Assembly: GCA_017561715.1 (NCBI GenBank)
Contig: JAFZBN010000021.1
Location: 1 to 64,000 of the forward strand
Length of the DNA stretch: 64,000 bases
Direction: 5' to 3'
Source of the DNA: Clostridiales bacterium
Lineage (GTDB): Bacteria > Bacillota > Clostridia > Saccharofermentanales > Saccharofermentanaceae
The notes under the pieces are model-generated. The model was not told the origin of the DNA. It ran no database searches and saw only the letters and a program-made list of their open reading frames with translations. The position numbers and the translations under genes are program-made. Below are positions 18,482-27,070 of the stretch, in pieces; positions within the stretch are counted from its first letter, which is position 1, and every line of letters begins with the position of its first letter.

Positions 18482-19798
18482 ATGAATAAGTCTGTACTGT
18501 TTTCGGATATTACGATCGTTACGCCTCATGACGGATCTCCTGTTTCCATACAGGAACATGCTTATTGCTCGGTATCTGGCAATAAGATCGTATATGTAGG
18601 AACTTCTAAGGAAGAAGCAGCTGAAGCGCTGAAGGACTCAGTCGAAGTTTTCGAGTATAACGGTAAGAATAAGATCCTTTGTCCGTCTTTCGCTAACGCG
18701 CACGGTCATACTCCGATGTCGATCTTCCGAAATATCGCGGATGACAGGTCTCTTCAGGACTGGCTTTTCGGCCAGATCATCCCGCGTGAAGACAAGATGG
18801 TCGCTGATGATTTCTATTATGGAAATCTTCTTACACTTGCCGAGATGATCGAAGGTGGTACCGGCTGTGTCGCCAATATGTATGATGGCGCGCTTCTTAT
18901 CGCGAAAGGCGCTGTAGAAACGGGATTCCGCGTTCAGCAGACTTCTATGGGAAAGAAGTGTATCGACGGAAAGTGGTCGGTAGATCGTACGAGTGTCGAT
19001 GAACTCAACGCTTTCATTGAAGGTGAGGGGAAAGGACTTATTACCCACAGTCTTCTGGTACATTCGATCTATCTTTATCCGGAAGATTTCTATAAGCCGC
19101 TGGCTGAACTTGCGAAAGAATATGATCTTCCGGTAAGTGTCCATATTTCCGAGACGATCACTGAAAATGAGAACTGTCAGAAGAGTTACGGTTGTTCTCC
19201 GGTTCAAAAGCTCGACTGGGCAGGTCTGTTAAACGATAGAACCGTAGCAGCGCACTGTGTTCATTTAACTCCGGAAGACCGAAAGATCCTTGCGGATCGA
19301 AAAGTCTGGGTGGCACATAACCCGTCAAGTAATATGAAGCTTGCTTCCGGATTCGCGGATATGGTCAATATGCAGAAAGACGGCGTTCGTCTCTGCATCG
19401 GTTCCGACGGTGCGGCAAGTAACAATAATCAGGATATGTACATGGAGATGCGTCTTGCTTCCTTTATGGCAAAAGGAACGACACTTGATCCGACTGTTCT
19501 TAAGGCGGAAGACGTTTTCACGATGGCGACCAGAAACGGTTATCTGGCGTGTGGTTTTGAGGACTGTGGTATTATAGAGCAAGGCATGCGTGCGGATCTT
19601 CAGATCGTAGATTATGACTGCCCGCAGATGTGGCCTCTCGGAAATCCTCTGTCTGCACTGGTTTACTCCTGTGGACCGAAGTGTGTAGAGTCCGTTATGA
19701 TCGATGGTCAGTTTGTTCTTTTCAAGCATGAACTGAAAACGATCGACATGGAGAAGGTCAAAGCCGAAACAAAAAAGACGATGCAGCGCCTTCAGTGA
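18482..19798 (+). CDS. SAH/5'-methylthioadenosine deaminase-type amidohydrolase
   Basis: 438 residues. Amidohydrolase-superfamily TIM barrel with the metal ligands in order: NAHGHT (HxH), VHISET (His), AAHCVHLTPED (His), IGSDGAASNN (Asp). The segment IIPREDKM and the following acidic stretch match the MtaD/SAH-deaminase branch, which deaminates S-adenosylhomocysteine, methylthioadenosine or adenosine. The substrate range is not decidable by eye. ATG 18482 follows GGAGGAGTGA, within the end of ahcY. It is the last gene of the secA-PNP-ahcY run and precedes tRNA-Arg. Confidence 0.85.
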   Translation: MNKSVLFSDITIVTPHDGSPVSIQEHAYCSVSGNKIVYVGTSKEEAAEALKDSVEVFEYNGKNKILCPSFANAHGHTPMSIFRNIADDRSLQDWLFGQIIPREDKMVADDFYYGNLLTLAEMIEGGTGCVANMYDGALLIAKGAVETGFRVQQTSMGKKCIDGKWSVDRTSVDELNAFIEGEGKGLITHSLLVHSIYLYPEDFYKPLAELAKEYDLPVSVHISETITENENCQKSYGCSPVQKLDWAGLLNDRTVAAHCVHLTPEDRKILADRKVWVAHNPSSNMKLASGFADMVNMQKDGVRLCIGSDGAASNNNQDMYMEMRLASFMAKGTTLDPTVLKAEDVFTMATRNGYLACGFEDCGIIEQGMRADLQIVDYDCPQMWPLGNPLSALVYSCGPKCVESVMIDGQFVLFKHELKTIDMEKVKAETKKTMQRLQ

Positions 19799-19830
19799 TC
19801 TGATGGAAACAGCTTTGGCTGATTTCATAT

Positions 19831-19907
19831 GTCCACGTAGCTCAGCAGGATAGAGCGACCGCCTCCTAAGCGGTAGGCCGGAGGTTCGAATCCCCTCGTG
19901 GACGCCA
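19831..19907 (+). tRNA. tRNA-Arg (anticodon CCT)
   Basis: Complete cloverleaf: acceptor GTCCACG/CGTGGAC, D-arm TAGCTCAGCAGGATAGAGC, anticodon stem CCGC-CTCCTAA-GCGG with CCT in the loop, T-arm GGTTCGAATCC, discriminator G, encoded CCA at 19905-19907. Reads AGG. It lies 32 bases after the deaminase gene and is followed by a strong terminator, so it may be released from the operon transcript. Confidence 0.95.
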
Positions 19908-19941
19908 GAAAGACTCCCTTTTCGGGAGTCTTTCTTTTTTT
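19908..19941 (+). terminator. Intrinsic terminator after tRNA-Arg
   Basis: GAAAGACTCCC / GGGAGTCTTTC stem with a short TTTTC loop, then a run of T (19935-19941). Confidence 0.9.
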
Positions 19942-19991
19942 CTTTATATTGATTTATAATGACGTTAAGTTATCTTTTAGGAGGTTATCTT

Positions 19992-20537
19992 ATGAAAACA
20001 CTGATCGTTGTTGACATGCAGACTGATTTTATCGATGGCGCGCTGGGTTCGAAAGAAGCCGAAAAGATCGTTTCAAACGTAGTAAAGAAGATCAAATCCT
20101 ATGTTAAGAAAGGTGACCGCGTGATCTTTACGCAGGACACACATAAGAAGACATATATGAATACCAGAGAGGGAAAGTATCTGCCGGTTCCGCACTGCAT
20201 TAAGGGTTCCGACGGATGGATGATTCCCGAAAAGATCCGAAAGGCCGCGCCTGAAGACACACTTGTCATCGAAAAGCCGTCCTTCGGGTACACCGGTTGG
20301 AAGAAGTTCCTTAAGGACGATAATGATCCGATCGAAGTCATCGGACTTTGCACGGATATCTGCGTTGTATCCAATGCGCTTACGATCAAAAACCTTTTCC
20401 CGGAAAGAGATATCATCGTTGATTCTGCATGCTGCGCAGGCGTTTCACCGGCTTCTCACGATGCTGCGCTCCTTACGATGAAGTGCTGCCAGATCGATAT
20501 CCTGCATGAGGGAAAAGAACCGTGGAGGGAAGCATAA
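19992..20537 (+). CDS. pncA: Nicotinamidase / isochorismatase-family hydrolase
   Basis: 181 residues. Hydrolyses nicotinamide to nicotinate for NAD salvage. Catalytic elements: VVDMQTDFIDGAL (Asp, about residues 6-18), a Lys in the mid region (VIEKPSFGYT), and LCTDICVVSNA with the nucleophilic Cys. The cis-peptide-type GLCTDIC pattern is typical. ATG 19992 has AGGAGG eight bases upstream; an upstream in-frame codon at 19959 lies in the putative -10. TATAAT (19955-19960) precedes it with a weak -35. Next to nicotinate phosphoribosyltransferase (one base gap), which supports the nicotinamidase call. Confidence 0.9.
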   Translation: MKTLIVVDMQTDFIDGALGSKEAEKIVSNVVKKIKSYVKKGDRVIFTQDTHKKTYMNTREGKYLPVPHCIKGSDGWMIPEKIRKAAPEDTLVIEKPSFGYTGWKKFLKDDNDPIEVIGLCTDICVVSNALTIKNLFPERDIIVDSACCAGVSPASHDAALLTMKCCQIDILHEGKEPWREA

Positions 20538-20538
20538 T

Positions 20539-21750
20539 ATGAAACTACATCCGATCATCACAAGTCTCCTTGAGACCGATATGTATAAGTTTTCCATGGG
20601 ACAGGCGATCTATCACCAGTTTCCGTCCTATAAGACGACATGGACATTCCGCTGCAGAAATAAAGACGTTAAGTTTACCGAGGAGATGATCCAGGAGATC
20701 AAGGATCAGCTTCAGGCGTACTGCAAACTGCGCTTTACGGAAGAAGAACTGCAGTATCTTGACGATATCAAGTGGATCAAGGGATCTTATGTCGACTTTC
20801 TGAGACTATGGGAGCCGAGATATGAGGATTTCGAGATCACTTCTGACGCGGAATGCAATCTTTCCATCGAGGCTCGTGGAACGTGGCTCAATACCTCTAT
20901 GTATGAGATCCCGACGCTTGCGATCGTCAATGAAGTCTATTTCCGTATGGCATATGACTATAACGACCTGATCAAGAGCTTTGAAGAACGTCTTAACGAG
21001 AAGGTCGGCTGGCTGAAGAGCGGTAAATACAGCCTTTCCTCGTTCAGTGAATTCGGTATGAGACGCCGTCTTTCGGCTGAGGCTCAGGAAATGGCCGTCC
21101 GTGCTCTTGCGGATGCGGATCTTTCCGGGACGGACAGTCACTTTGTCGGAACATCGAATGTCTACCTTGCCATGAAGTATAATCTGACACCTGTCGGAAC
21201 GATGGCGCATGAATGGATCATGTGTGTCGGACAGGGTGATCATAAGCATAATCCGGCGTATTCTAACTGGTATGCGCTTCGTGCCTGGGTCGATGAGTAC
21301 GGCGTTCTGAACGGCACCGCGCTGACTGATGCGATCACGACGGATTGTTTCCTTCGTGATTTCCAGCTGACGTATTCGACGCTCTTTTCCGGTGTGCGTC
21401 ATGACTCAGGTGATCCGATCGAGTGGGGCGAGAAGATGATCGCTCACTATAATTCTCTGGGGATCGACGCGACAACCAAGACGCTTCTTTTCTCGGACAG
21501 CCTGAATTTCGAAAAGGCCGATAAGATCTATAAGCATTTCCGTGGCCGCGCGAAAGTTGCCTTCGGTATCGGTACATATATTGCAAATGATACCTGTGTA
21601 CCTGCGCTTAACATCGTCATGAAGACAACGCTCTGTAACGGCCAGGATGTCGCAAAGATCTCCGATGTCGACGGAAAGGGCATGTGCAAGAACCCCGATT
21701 ACGTCAACTACTTGCAGCGTTGTATCGACTGGAGAATGGAACACGAGTAA
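20539..21750 (+). CDS. pncB: Nicotinate phosphoribosyltransferase
   Basis: 403 residues. Joins nicotinate to PRPP to make nicotinate mononucleotide, the step after PncA. The N-terminus LLETDMYKFSMGQAIYH is the family hallmark; GMRRRLS, GTMAHEWIM and GVRHDSGDP with FSDSLNFEKA give the phosphoribosyl site. ATG 20539 follows TGGAGGGA at 20523-20530 inside the end of pncA. The transcript ends at the terminator at 21784. Confidence 0.95.
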   Translation: MKLHPIITSLLETDMYKFSMGQAIYHQFPSYKTTWTFRCRNKDVKFTEEMIQEIKDQLQAYCKLRFTEEELQYLDDIKWIKGSYVDFLRLWEPRYEDFEITSDAECNLSIEARGTWLNTSMYEIPTLAIVNEVYFRMAYDYNDLIKSFEERLNEKVGWLKSGKYSLSSFSEFGMRRRLSAEAQEMAVRALADADLSGTDSHFVGTSNVYLAMKYNLTPVGTMAHEWIMCVGQGDHKHNPAYSNWYALRAWVDEYGVLNGTALTDAITTDCFLRDFQLTYSTLFSGVRHDSGDPIEWGEKMIAHYNSLGIDATTKTLLFSDSLNFEKADKIYKHFRGRAKVAFGIGTYIANDTCVPALNIVMKTTLCNGQDVAKISDVDGKGMCKNPDYVNYLQRCIDWRMEHE

Positions 21751-21783
21751 ACCGTGGTATTTTCTGCATATACACATGATGAG

Positions 21784-21813
21784 AAAGACCGGTTCTTTTG
21801 AATCGGTCTTTTT
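21784..21813 (+). terminator. Intrinsic terminator after pncB
   Basis: AAAGACCGGTTC / GAATCGGTCTTT stem (12 pairs, one wobble), TTTT loop, T-tract to 21813. Confidence 0.88.
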
Positions 21814-21836
21814 ATGTACGGAACATGATTAGTAAC

Positions 21837-21865
21837 TTGACATCTAATGAAATAATCGGTATATT
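21837..21865 (+). promoter_or_regulatory. Predicted promoter of tRNA-Thr
   Basis: TTGACA (21837-21842) and TATATT (21860-21865), spacer 17; perfect -35. Starts about 20 bases before the tRNA. Confidence 0.75.
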
Positions 21866-21885
21866 TTTATGTGCTTTAGAGCAAT

Positions 21886-21960
21886 GCCAATGTGGCTCAG
21901 GGGTAGAGCAATTCACTCGTAATGAATAGGTCGTGGGTTCGATTCCCACCATTGGCTCCA
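21886..21960 (+). tRNA. tRNA-Thr (anticodon CGT)
   Basis: Acceptor GCCAATG/CATTGGC, D-arm GGCTCAGGGGTAGAGC, anticodon stem ATTCA-CTCGTAA-TGAAT with CGT, T-arm GGGTTCGATTCCC, discriminator T, encoded CCA. Reads ACG. The opposite-strand reading frame here is a known kind of tRNA-derived false ORF. Confidence 0.95.
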
Positions 21961-21961
21961 G

Positions 21962-22006
21962 AAAGAACTGTTTCGAGGCGGCTGCCGAAGAGACAGTTCT
22001 TTTTTA
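21962..22006 (+). terminator. Intrinsic terminator after tRNA-Thr
   Basis: AAAGAACTGT / ACAGTTCTTT stem with an inner GCGGC-type hairpin, then six T (22001-22005). Confidence 0.8.
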
Positions 22007-22060
22007 TTGTTTTATTGTATAATTGGAATAGAAACAGAAGTGAGGAATTGCGTAAAGAAT

Positions 22061-23479
22061 ATGGTCTCTTCAGGATCCAAAAGAAATATGGCCCGTCTTT
22101 CCGGCGTAAAACAGACAGTATCTCTATTGGTGATCTTATCGATCCTTTTGAGTTTTTCTCTTTCTTCCTGCAAAAAGACAAATAACGAATTCCCGACGAT
22201 CCCGACATCTGAGACATCTGAAACATCTGAATCCGAGACTTCCGAGACATCTGTCAAAGCAACCTCTCTGGAACTGACGATCGCGTCGCCTCTATCTTAT
22301 GAGACCTGTCAGTATCTGGCAAAGCTTTACTATGCGAAGGAAAACGGCCTTCTCGGTGATGGTGTTACCGGTTCGACGGTCGATCTGGCTTATCTTTCTT
22401 CGATCGATCTTCCTTTCGTTCTGAACGTATATACGACATCCGATAACGGCTGTAATGTCGCGACATTAAGTCAGTGGAAAGGTGAGGACATGCCGGATAT
22501 CTTCCTGACAGACAGTTTTGATCAGGCGGTCCTCAAAGGATATGCGCTGCCGATCAATGATTATCTTGCGGAGATCCCTCTGTTTTCTTCCGATCGGATC
22601 TATCCGGACCTCATCTCCGAGTTCCATGTAGAGAACAGTCAGTACGGTATTCCGTATCAAATGTCGGCGGCAGTGCTTTTCTGTGATATGGAAGTGCTTC
22701 GTCAGGCGGATATCCCGTCCGTTAACTTCAGGCAGAGTAAGTCGTCATTACTGGATCTTCTTTCCGAGATCTCCAAACTGAATGAAGAAGAAATGACCGT
22801 GCTTCCGTTTTATCTGGCTGCGAATATGGTGCCGTATCTTCCGTGTTCGATCTACAGCCGAGATTACCTTTCCGCATCAAACGGGGACGAGAGGATCGAT
22901 CCGAACTTCCGTGATTCCGTCTCTTATGTCGAATCCGTCATTACATCCGGTTATTCTTACGAGAGCTTGAGCGATGAAGATTCCGAGACCCTTTTCTCCG
23001 GTATTTCTCCGTTGCTTTCTCGTAAAGTCGGTATCTGGGCAGGAACAACAGATGAGATCCCGTTATATGACAACTATATGCCGAATACGCTGAATATGAT
23101 GCAACTTCCTGGAATCAAGGACGATGAGTATTCAGCACCGCTTATTATCGCTTATCCATTCTGCGTTTCATCTACCTGCAAGAATCCGAAAGAGGCTTGT
23201 GAGCTTGCTTCCTTCATCGCGCTTGATGAGGATGCGCTGCTTCTTATTTCGAGACTTTCGGAAAGAACCGGATATCTTCCGGTAGTAAAGACGCCTTCGG
23301 TTTGGCAGAGCACGGTAAAGAACCAGAAATACGGAAACTATTTGATGCAGTATCAGGAACTTATGGATCAGGCGATATTGATCCCGAAAGTTTCCGACAG
23401 CGTGAATTTCAGTAATGATCTGGAGTATATAACGAATTCGATCAATAAGACGATATCTTCGAAGAAGGATGATAACTAA
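22061..23479 (+). CDS. ABC-type extracellular solute-binding lipoprotein (orphan)
   Basis: About 472 residues. A lipoprotein signal peptide (VSLLVILSILLSFSLSSC, lipobox Cys) is followed by a Thr/Ser/Glu linker with repeated TSE units and a bilobal sugar-binding-protein fold typical of family 1 binding proteins (SQWKGEDMPDIFLTD; GIPYQMSAAVLFCD). No permease or ATPase gene is adjacent, so its transporter, if any, is encoded elsewhere. The start is uncertain: ATG 22061 and ATG 22088 are both possible and neither has a well-placed ribosome site; TATAAT at 22018-22023 makes 22061 plausible. Confidence 0.75.
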   Translation: MVSSGSKRNMARLSGVKQTVSLLVILSILLSFSLSSCKKTNNEFPTIPTSETSETSESETSETSVKATSLELTIASPLSYETCQYLAKLYYAKENGLLGDGVTGSTVDLAYLSSIDLPFVLNVYTTSDNGCNVATLSQWKGEDMPDIFLTDSFDQAVLKGYALPINDYLAEIPLFSSDRIYPDLISEFHVENSQYGIPYQMSAAVLFCDMEVLRQADIPSVNFRQSKSSLLDLLSEISKLNEEEMTVLPFYLAANMVPYLPCSIYSRDYLSASNGDERIDPNFRDSVSYVESVITSGYSYESLSDEDSETLFSGISPLLSRKVGIWAGTTDEIPLYDNYMPNTLNMMQLPGIKDDEYSAPLIIAYPFCVSSTCKNPKEACELASFIALDEDALLLISRLSERTGYLPVVKTPSVWQSTVKNQKYGNYLMQYQELMDQAILIPKVSDSVNFSNDLEYITNSINKTISSKKDDN

Positions 23480-23521
23480 GGGGTTGGGACTGTAGCCGCA
23501 GAGGCTGAAGAGAGGTAGTAA

Positions 23522-24619
23522 ATGGCTGACATTCGATTATCGCCATTAAGAGTCTTGGACAAGACCAAGATCCGGGAGCAGGGAATCCTGGATCGTGTCA
23601 CTGATGATGTGTCTTCTTTTATCCGTTCGGTGCTTTCGGATCCGAACAGGAAGTACTTTACGGCCTCGTTTTTTGAGTTGGGAAAAGAACTGGTCTTCGG
23701 AGTTCTGGGCCTCGACGCTTATTCGGAAAAGAACCGAAGCGCGACTTCCGTGATGTATTTTGTTGATAAGATCACAGCCGAGGAAGGCGAGAGGAGCATT
23801 CCCGAAGATTACTTTGTATCCGCATTCGACAGCCTTCTGCGATACGCGTTTTTCGATCTTCAGATCCATAGGGTATCGACATTGATCCCTGTAACGGACG
23901 AAGCGTCCTCACGAATCCTCCTTGCCTGCAATATGCGCCAGGAAGCTCTTTTGGATGAGGCACTCTGTATCGACGGAGCTTTTTGTGACGCGGCATTGTT
24001 CTCGCAGCTGGATTCCGAGTATCCGAACTATTCAGTCGGATTTGTACCGTTTAAAAAGGGTGTTGTCGCGATCCGCGGAGATAATGATGTCGTTGAGATG
24101 ACGCAGTTCTTCGCTTATGGAAAAGAAGTGACCGGAAACCTGGAAAGAAACGTCGCGATCCGAACGGGGATCGCGGATGGTCACGGGGTCTTGAAAGAAG
24201 AAGGTTCACCGGAGTATAAGGATCTCATCAAGCTTGATTTCCCGGATGAAGTCAAGCGCTGCATGATCGAGTTCGGCGAGTATTTTTCGAAAAGAAGGAC
24301 CGGTTTTACCATTCACGCGAAGCCGCTTTATGGCAGTGATTTCCAAAAGAAGGTCTGGGATAAGGTCAGTACGATCCCTTATGGCGCTACCTGCAGTTAT
24401 GAAGATATCGCGCTCGAACTGACCGGCGGGGATAAGGTCTCTGCCAGAAATCTGACAAGAGCAGTTGGCTCCGCCTGCGGTGACAATCCGCTTCCGCTTC
24501 TGGTCCCATGCCATCGAATCATCGGTAAAGACGGCCGACTCGTCGGATTTTCCGGTGGACTTGAGATAAAAGAATTTCTGCTGAACCACGAAATGTTCGG
24601 CATTCATATAATCGATTGA
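23522..24619 (+). CDS. GNAT-like domain fused to methylated-DNA-protein cysteine methyltransferase
   Basis: 365 residues with two parts. Residues about 45-165 look like a GNAT acetyltransferase: LLRYAFFDLQIHRVSTLIPVTDEASS, then RILLACNMRQEALLDEAL and a D.ALFSQL end, the RimJ/RimL pattern. Residues about 255-360 are an O6-alkylguanine-DNA alkyltransferase: GSDFQKKVWDKVSTIPYG, TRAVGSACG (Arg finger region), VPCHRIIG with acceptor Cys330, and SGG. The methyltransferase repairs O6-methylguanine by transferring the alkyl group to its own Cys. This domain pairing is not the classical Ada layout. Start ATG 23522 has GAGAGGTAG before it. The flavin reductase gene follows by 16 bases. Confidence 0.82.
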   Translation: MADIRLSPLRVLDKTKIREQGILDRVTDDVSSFIRSVLSDPNRKYFTASFFELGKELVFGVLGLDAYSEKNRSATSVMYFVDKITAEEGERSIPEDYFVSAFDSLLRYAFFDLQIHRVSTLIPVTDEASSRILLACNMRQEALLDEALCIDGAFCDAALFSQLDSEYPNYSVGFVPFKKGVVAIRGDNDVVEMTQFFAYGKEVTGNLERNVAIRTGIADGHGVLKEEGSPEYKDLIKLDFPDEVKRCMIEFGEYFSKRRTGFTIHAKPLYGSDFQKKVWDKVSTIPYGATCSYEDIALELTGGDKVSARNLTRAVGSACGDNPLPLLVPCHRIIGKDGRLVGFSGGLEIKEFLLNHEMFGIHIID

Positions 24620-24635
24620 TTGAAGGGAGAAAACT

Positions 24636-25277
24636 ATGAAAGTTGTAATGCCGCCATCCACGATGCTGAATCCGGTACCGGTCGTTATGGTTTCCTGTGC
24701 GGGAAAAGAACCGAAGAAGATCGAAAAGAGACCGAATATCATTACGGTTGCCTGGGCAGGAACGATCAATTCCGAACCGCCGATGGTATCCGTTTCGATC
24801 CGTAAATCACGTCACTCTCATGAATTGATCTGTGAGACTCAGGAATTCGTCATCAACCTGGTCACCGAGGATCTTGCCAAGTCCTGCGATTACTGCGGTG
24901 TAAGATCCGGAGACAAAGAAGATAAGTTTGAAAAAACAGGACTTACCGCGATTAAGGCGGATGGTCTGAAATACGCGCCGCAGATCAAAGAGGCGCCTGT
25001 ATCGCTGTTTTGCAAGTTGAAGGATATTATCGAACTCGGTTCCCATGATATGTTTCTTGCGGAGATCACAGGTGTTTCCGTTGATGAAAAACTCATTGAT
25101 GAAAAAGGTAAGATCTGCCTGGAAAAAGCCAATCTCGTGACGTATTCACACGGTGAATACTACACTCTCGGAAAAATGCTCGGTTTCTTCGGTTATTCTG
25201 TTGCTTCGAAAGAAGCGTTGAAAAGAAGGATGCCTTCGAAAAAAACAAAAAAATCTAACAAAAACGCCAACAAATAA
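24636..25277 (+). CDS. Flavin reductase-like FMN-binding protein
   Basis: 213 residues. Flavin-reductase-domain protein (split-barrel FMN fold): PVPVVMVSCAG near residues 13-23, NIITVAWAGTINSEPPMVSVSIRKSRHSHELI, and a FVINLV strand are the usual FMN-contact elements; C-terminal HGEYYTLGKMLGFFGYSVA. The last ~20 residues are a Lys-rich tail. The electron donor and physiological partner are unknown. It starts 16 bases after the alkyltransferase gene with AAGGGAGAA before ATG, so it is likely co-transcribed, but no common task is evident. Confidence 0.85.
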   Translation: MKVVMPPSTMLNPVPVVMVSCAGKEPKKIEKRPNIITVAWAGTINSEPPMVSVSIRKSRHSHELICETQEFVINLVTEDLAKSCDYCGVRSGDKEDKFEKTGLTAIKADGLKYAPQIKEAPVSLFCKLKDIIELGSHDMFLAEITGVSVDEKLIDEKGKICLEKANLVTYSHGEYYTLGKMLGFFGYSVASKEALKRRMPSKKTKKSNKNANK

Positions 25278-25287
25278 ACCGATTAAG

Positions 25288-25317
25288 TTGACAATCGAAG
25301 TATTTTTTCATTAAAAT
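25288..25317 (+). promoter_or_regulatory. Predicted promoter of rny
   Basis: TTGACA (25288-25293) and TAAAAT (25312-25317), spacer 18 bases, about 65 bases upstream of the rny start. Confidence 0.65.
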
Positions 25318-25383
25318 TATATGGTGTTCTTAAGAGGGACATATGATTTGAATCTTGAAAATTAAATATTGGAGGTGAGTACC

Positions 25384-26958
25384 ATAGAACTTTGGTTAGC
25401 AATTCTATTGATTGTAATTGCTTTCGTAGTCGGTGCTCTCATCAGTGTAGGATTTTCCGTATTATATTACCGCAAAGGCCTTTCCGCAAAGCAGAAGAAG
25501 CTTGAAGAGGATGTGGCTAAAGCAGAAGAAGATGCAGAAAGAGTAATTGGTGAGGCGCAGAAGAATGCAGAAAGCAGAAAGAGGGAACTTCTTTTACAGG
25601 CGAAGGAGGAGATAACTAACGCGAAACTCGATCTTGAGAAGGACGTTAGAGAGAGAAAATCCGAGATCGCCAGAGAGAGAAACCGTCTTGAGCAGAAAGA
25701 AGAATCATTAAACCGCAAGATCGAAGCGATGGAACAGAAAGAAACAGCCCTTGAGTCCCGTGTCAGCGATGTTATGGCATTGGAAGAAAAGGCAAAGGAA
25801 CTGGAACGTCAGAAAGTGATCGAACTTGAGAAAGTATCCGGTTTATCTGTTAGTGATGCTCGAAATCTTGTTCTTGACGCTGCACAGCGTGAATACAGCC
25901 ACGATATGGCGGTCATGCTCAAGCAGATGGAAGAACAGGCAAAAGCTGAAGCCGACAAGAAATCGCGTGAGATCGTCGTGAATGCGATCCAGCGTTATGC
26001 TTCAGATTACGTGTCCGAAGTGACCGTATCGGTTGTGTCCCTGCCGAATGACGAAATGAAGGGACGTATTATCGGCCGTGAAGGTAGAAACATCCGTGCG
26101 ATCGAGACAAGCACTGGTGTTGACATTATTATCGACGATACACCTGAGGCCGTTATCCTTTCGAGTTTTGACCCAATCCGGCGTGAGATCGCCCGATTGA
26201 CAATTGAGAGATTGATTTTGGATGGCCGTATCCATCCTGCGAGAATCGAAGAGATGTCTCACAAAGCCCGTAAAGAAGTCAACCAGACGATCAAGCAGGA
26301 GGGTGAAAGAGCTGCTTTTGATACAGGTATCGTCGGTTTGAATCCTGAGATCATCAAGTATCTCGGACGTTTGCGTTATCGTACAAGTTACGGGCAGAAT
26401 GTGTTGCAGCATTCAATTGAAGTCGCCTGGCTTGCCAGCATGATGGCGGCGGAATTAGGTCTGGATGAGATGCTTGCTCGTAGAGCAGGCTTGTTGCATG
26501 ATATCGGAAAGGCTGCTGACTTTGAACTTGAGGGTTCTCATATTGAGTTAGGCGCAGACATTGCACGTCGTTATAAAGAAAATGACACTGTAATCAACGC
26601 GATCATGTCCCACCACGGTGACTGCGAACCGACAACAGAGATCGCAGTACTGGTTGCCGCCGCAGATGCTATTTCTGCCGCAAGACCGGGTGCACGTCGT
26701 GAGAACATGGAAACTTATATCAAGAGAATTCAGAAGCTTGAAGAAATCGCTACCAGTTTTGATGGTGTCGAGAAAGCCTTTGCGATCCAGGCAGGTCGTG
26801 AGATCCGCGTAATCGTCAGCCCGGATAAGGTGTCTGACGATGAGATGGTCTTGAGAGCCCGTGATATCTGTAAGAGAATCGAGGAAGAACTCGATTATCC
26901 GGGTCAGATCAAGGTCAATATCATTCGTGAAACACGTGCCTCGGATGTAGCAAAGTAA
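25384..26958 (+). CDS. rny: Ribonuclease Y (apparent AUA start codon)
   Basis: 524 residues from codon 25384. RNase Y is the membrane-tethered endoribonuclease that starts bulk mRNA decay in Bacillota. One N-terminal membrane helix (about 2-25), a long Glu/Lys/Arg coiled coil (about 32-170), a KH domain ([15 protein letters not shown], about 223-237), then an HD domain with LLHDIGKA and SHHGD. The strong GGAGGTGAG at 25371-25379 is followed at normal distance only by ATA at 25384; the in-frame GTG (25375) lies inside the ribosome site and TTG (25369) has no site of its own. All give the same frame. Downstream ymdB completes the known rny-ymdB pairing. Confidence 0.93.
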   Translation: MELWLAILLIVIAFVVGALISVGFSVLYYRKGLSAKQKKLEEDVAKAEEDAERVIGEAQKNAESRKRELLLQAKEEITNAKLDLEKDVRERKSEIARERNRLEQKEESLNRKIEAMEQKETALESRVSDVMALEEKAKELERQKVIELEKVSGLSVSDARNLVLDAAQREYSHDMAVMLKQMEEQAKAEADKKSREIVVNAIQRYASDYVSEVTVSVVSLPNDEMKGRIIGREGRNIRAIETSTGVDIIIDDTPEAVILSSFDPIRREIARLTIERLILDGRIHPARIEEMSHKARKEVNQTIKQEGERAAFDTGIVGLNPEIIKYLGRLRYRTSYGQNVLQHSIEVAWLASMMAAELGLDEMLARRAGLLHDIGKAADFELEGSHIELGADIARRYKENDTVINAIMSHHGDCEPTTEIAVLVAAADAISAARPGARRENMETYIKRIQKLEEIATSFDGVEKAFAIQAGREIRVIVSPDKVSDDEMVLRARDICKRIEEELDYPGQIKVNIIRETRASDVAK

Positions 26959-26971
26959 ACCCGAAACAGAA

Positions 26972-27007
26972 AGAGCCTGTCCTTATATGGGACGGGCTCT
27001 TTTTTTG
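26972..27007 (+). terminator. Intrinsic terminator after rny
   Basis: AGAGCCTGTCC / GGGACGGGCTCT stem (11 pairs including one wobble) with a TTATAT loop, then seven T (27001-27006 and beyond). Confidence 0.88.
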
Positions 27008-27070
27008 TTCCCGAAAACGCTGCGTTTATGGTAAAATACAGAGTATATTTTTAGAATTGAGGAATAAGAA

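Noticed and set aside
21897-22250. Minus-strand frame running through tRNA-Thr
   Set aside because: Encodes the well-known false peptide created by translating tRNA sequence; tRNA call takes precedence.
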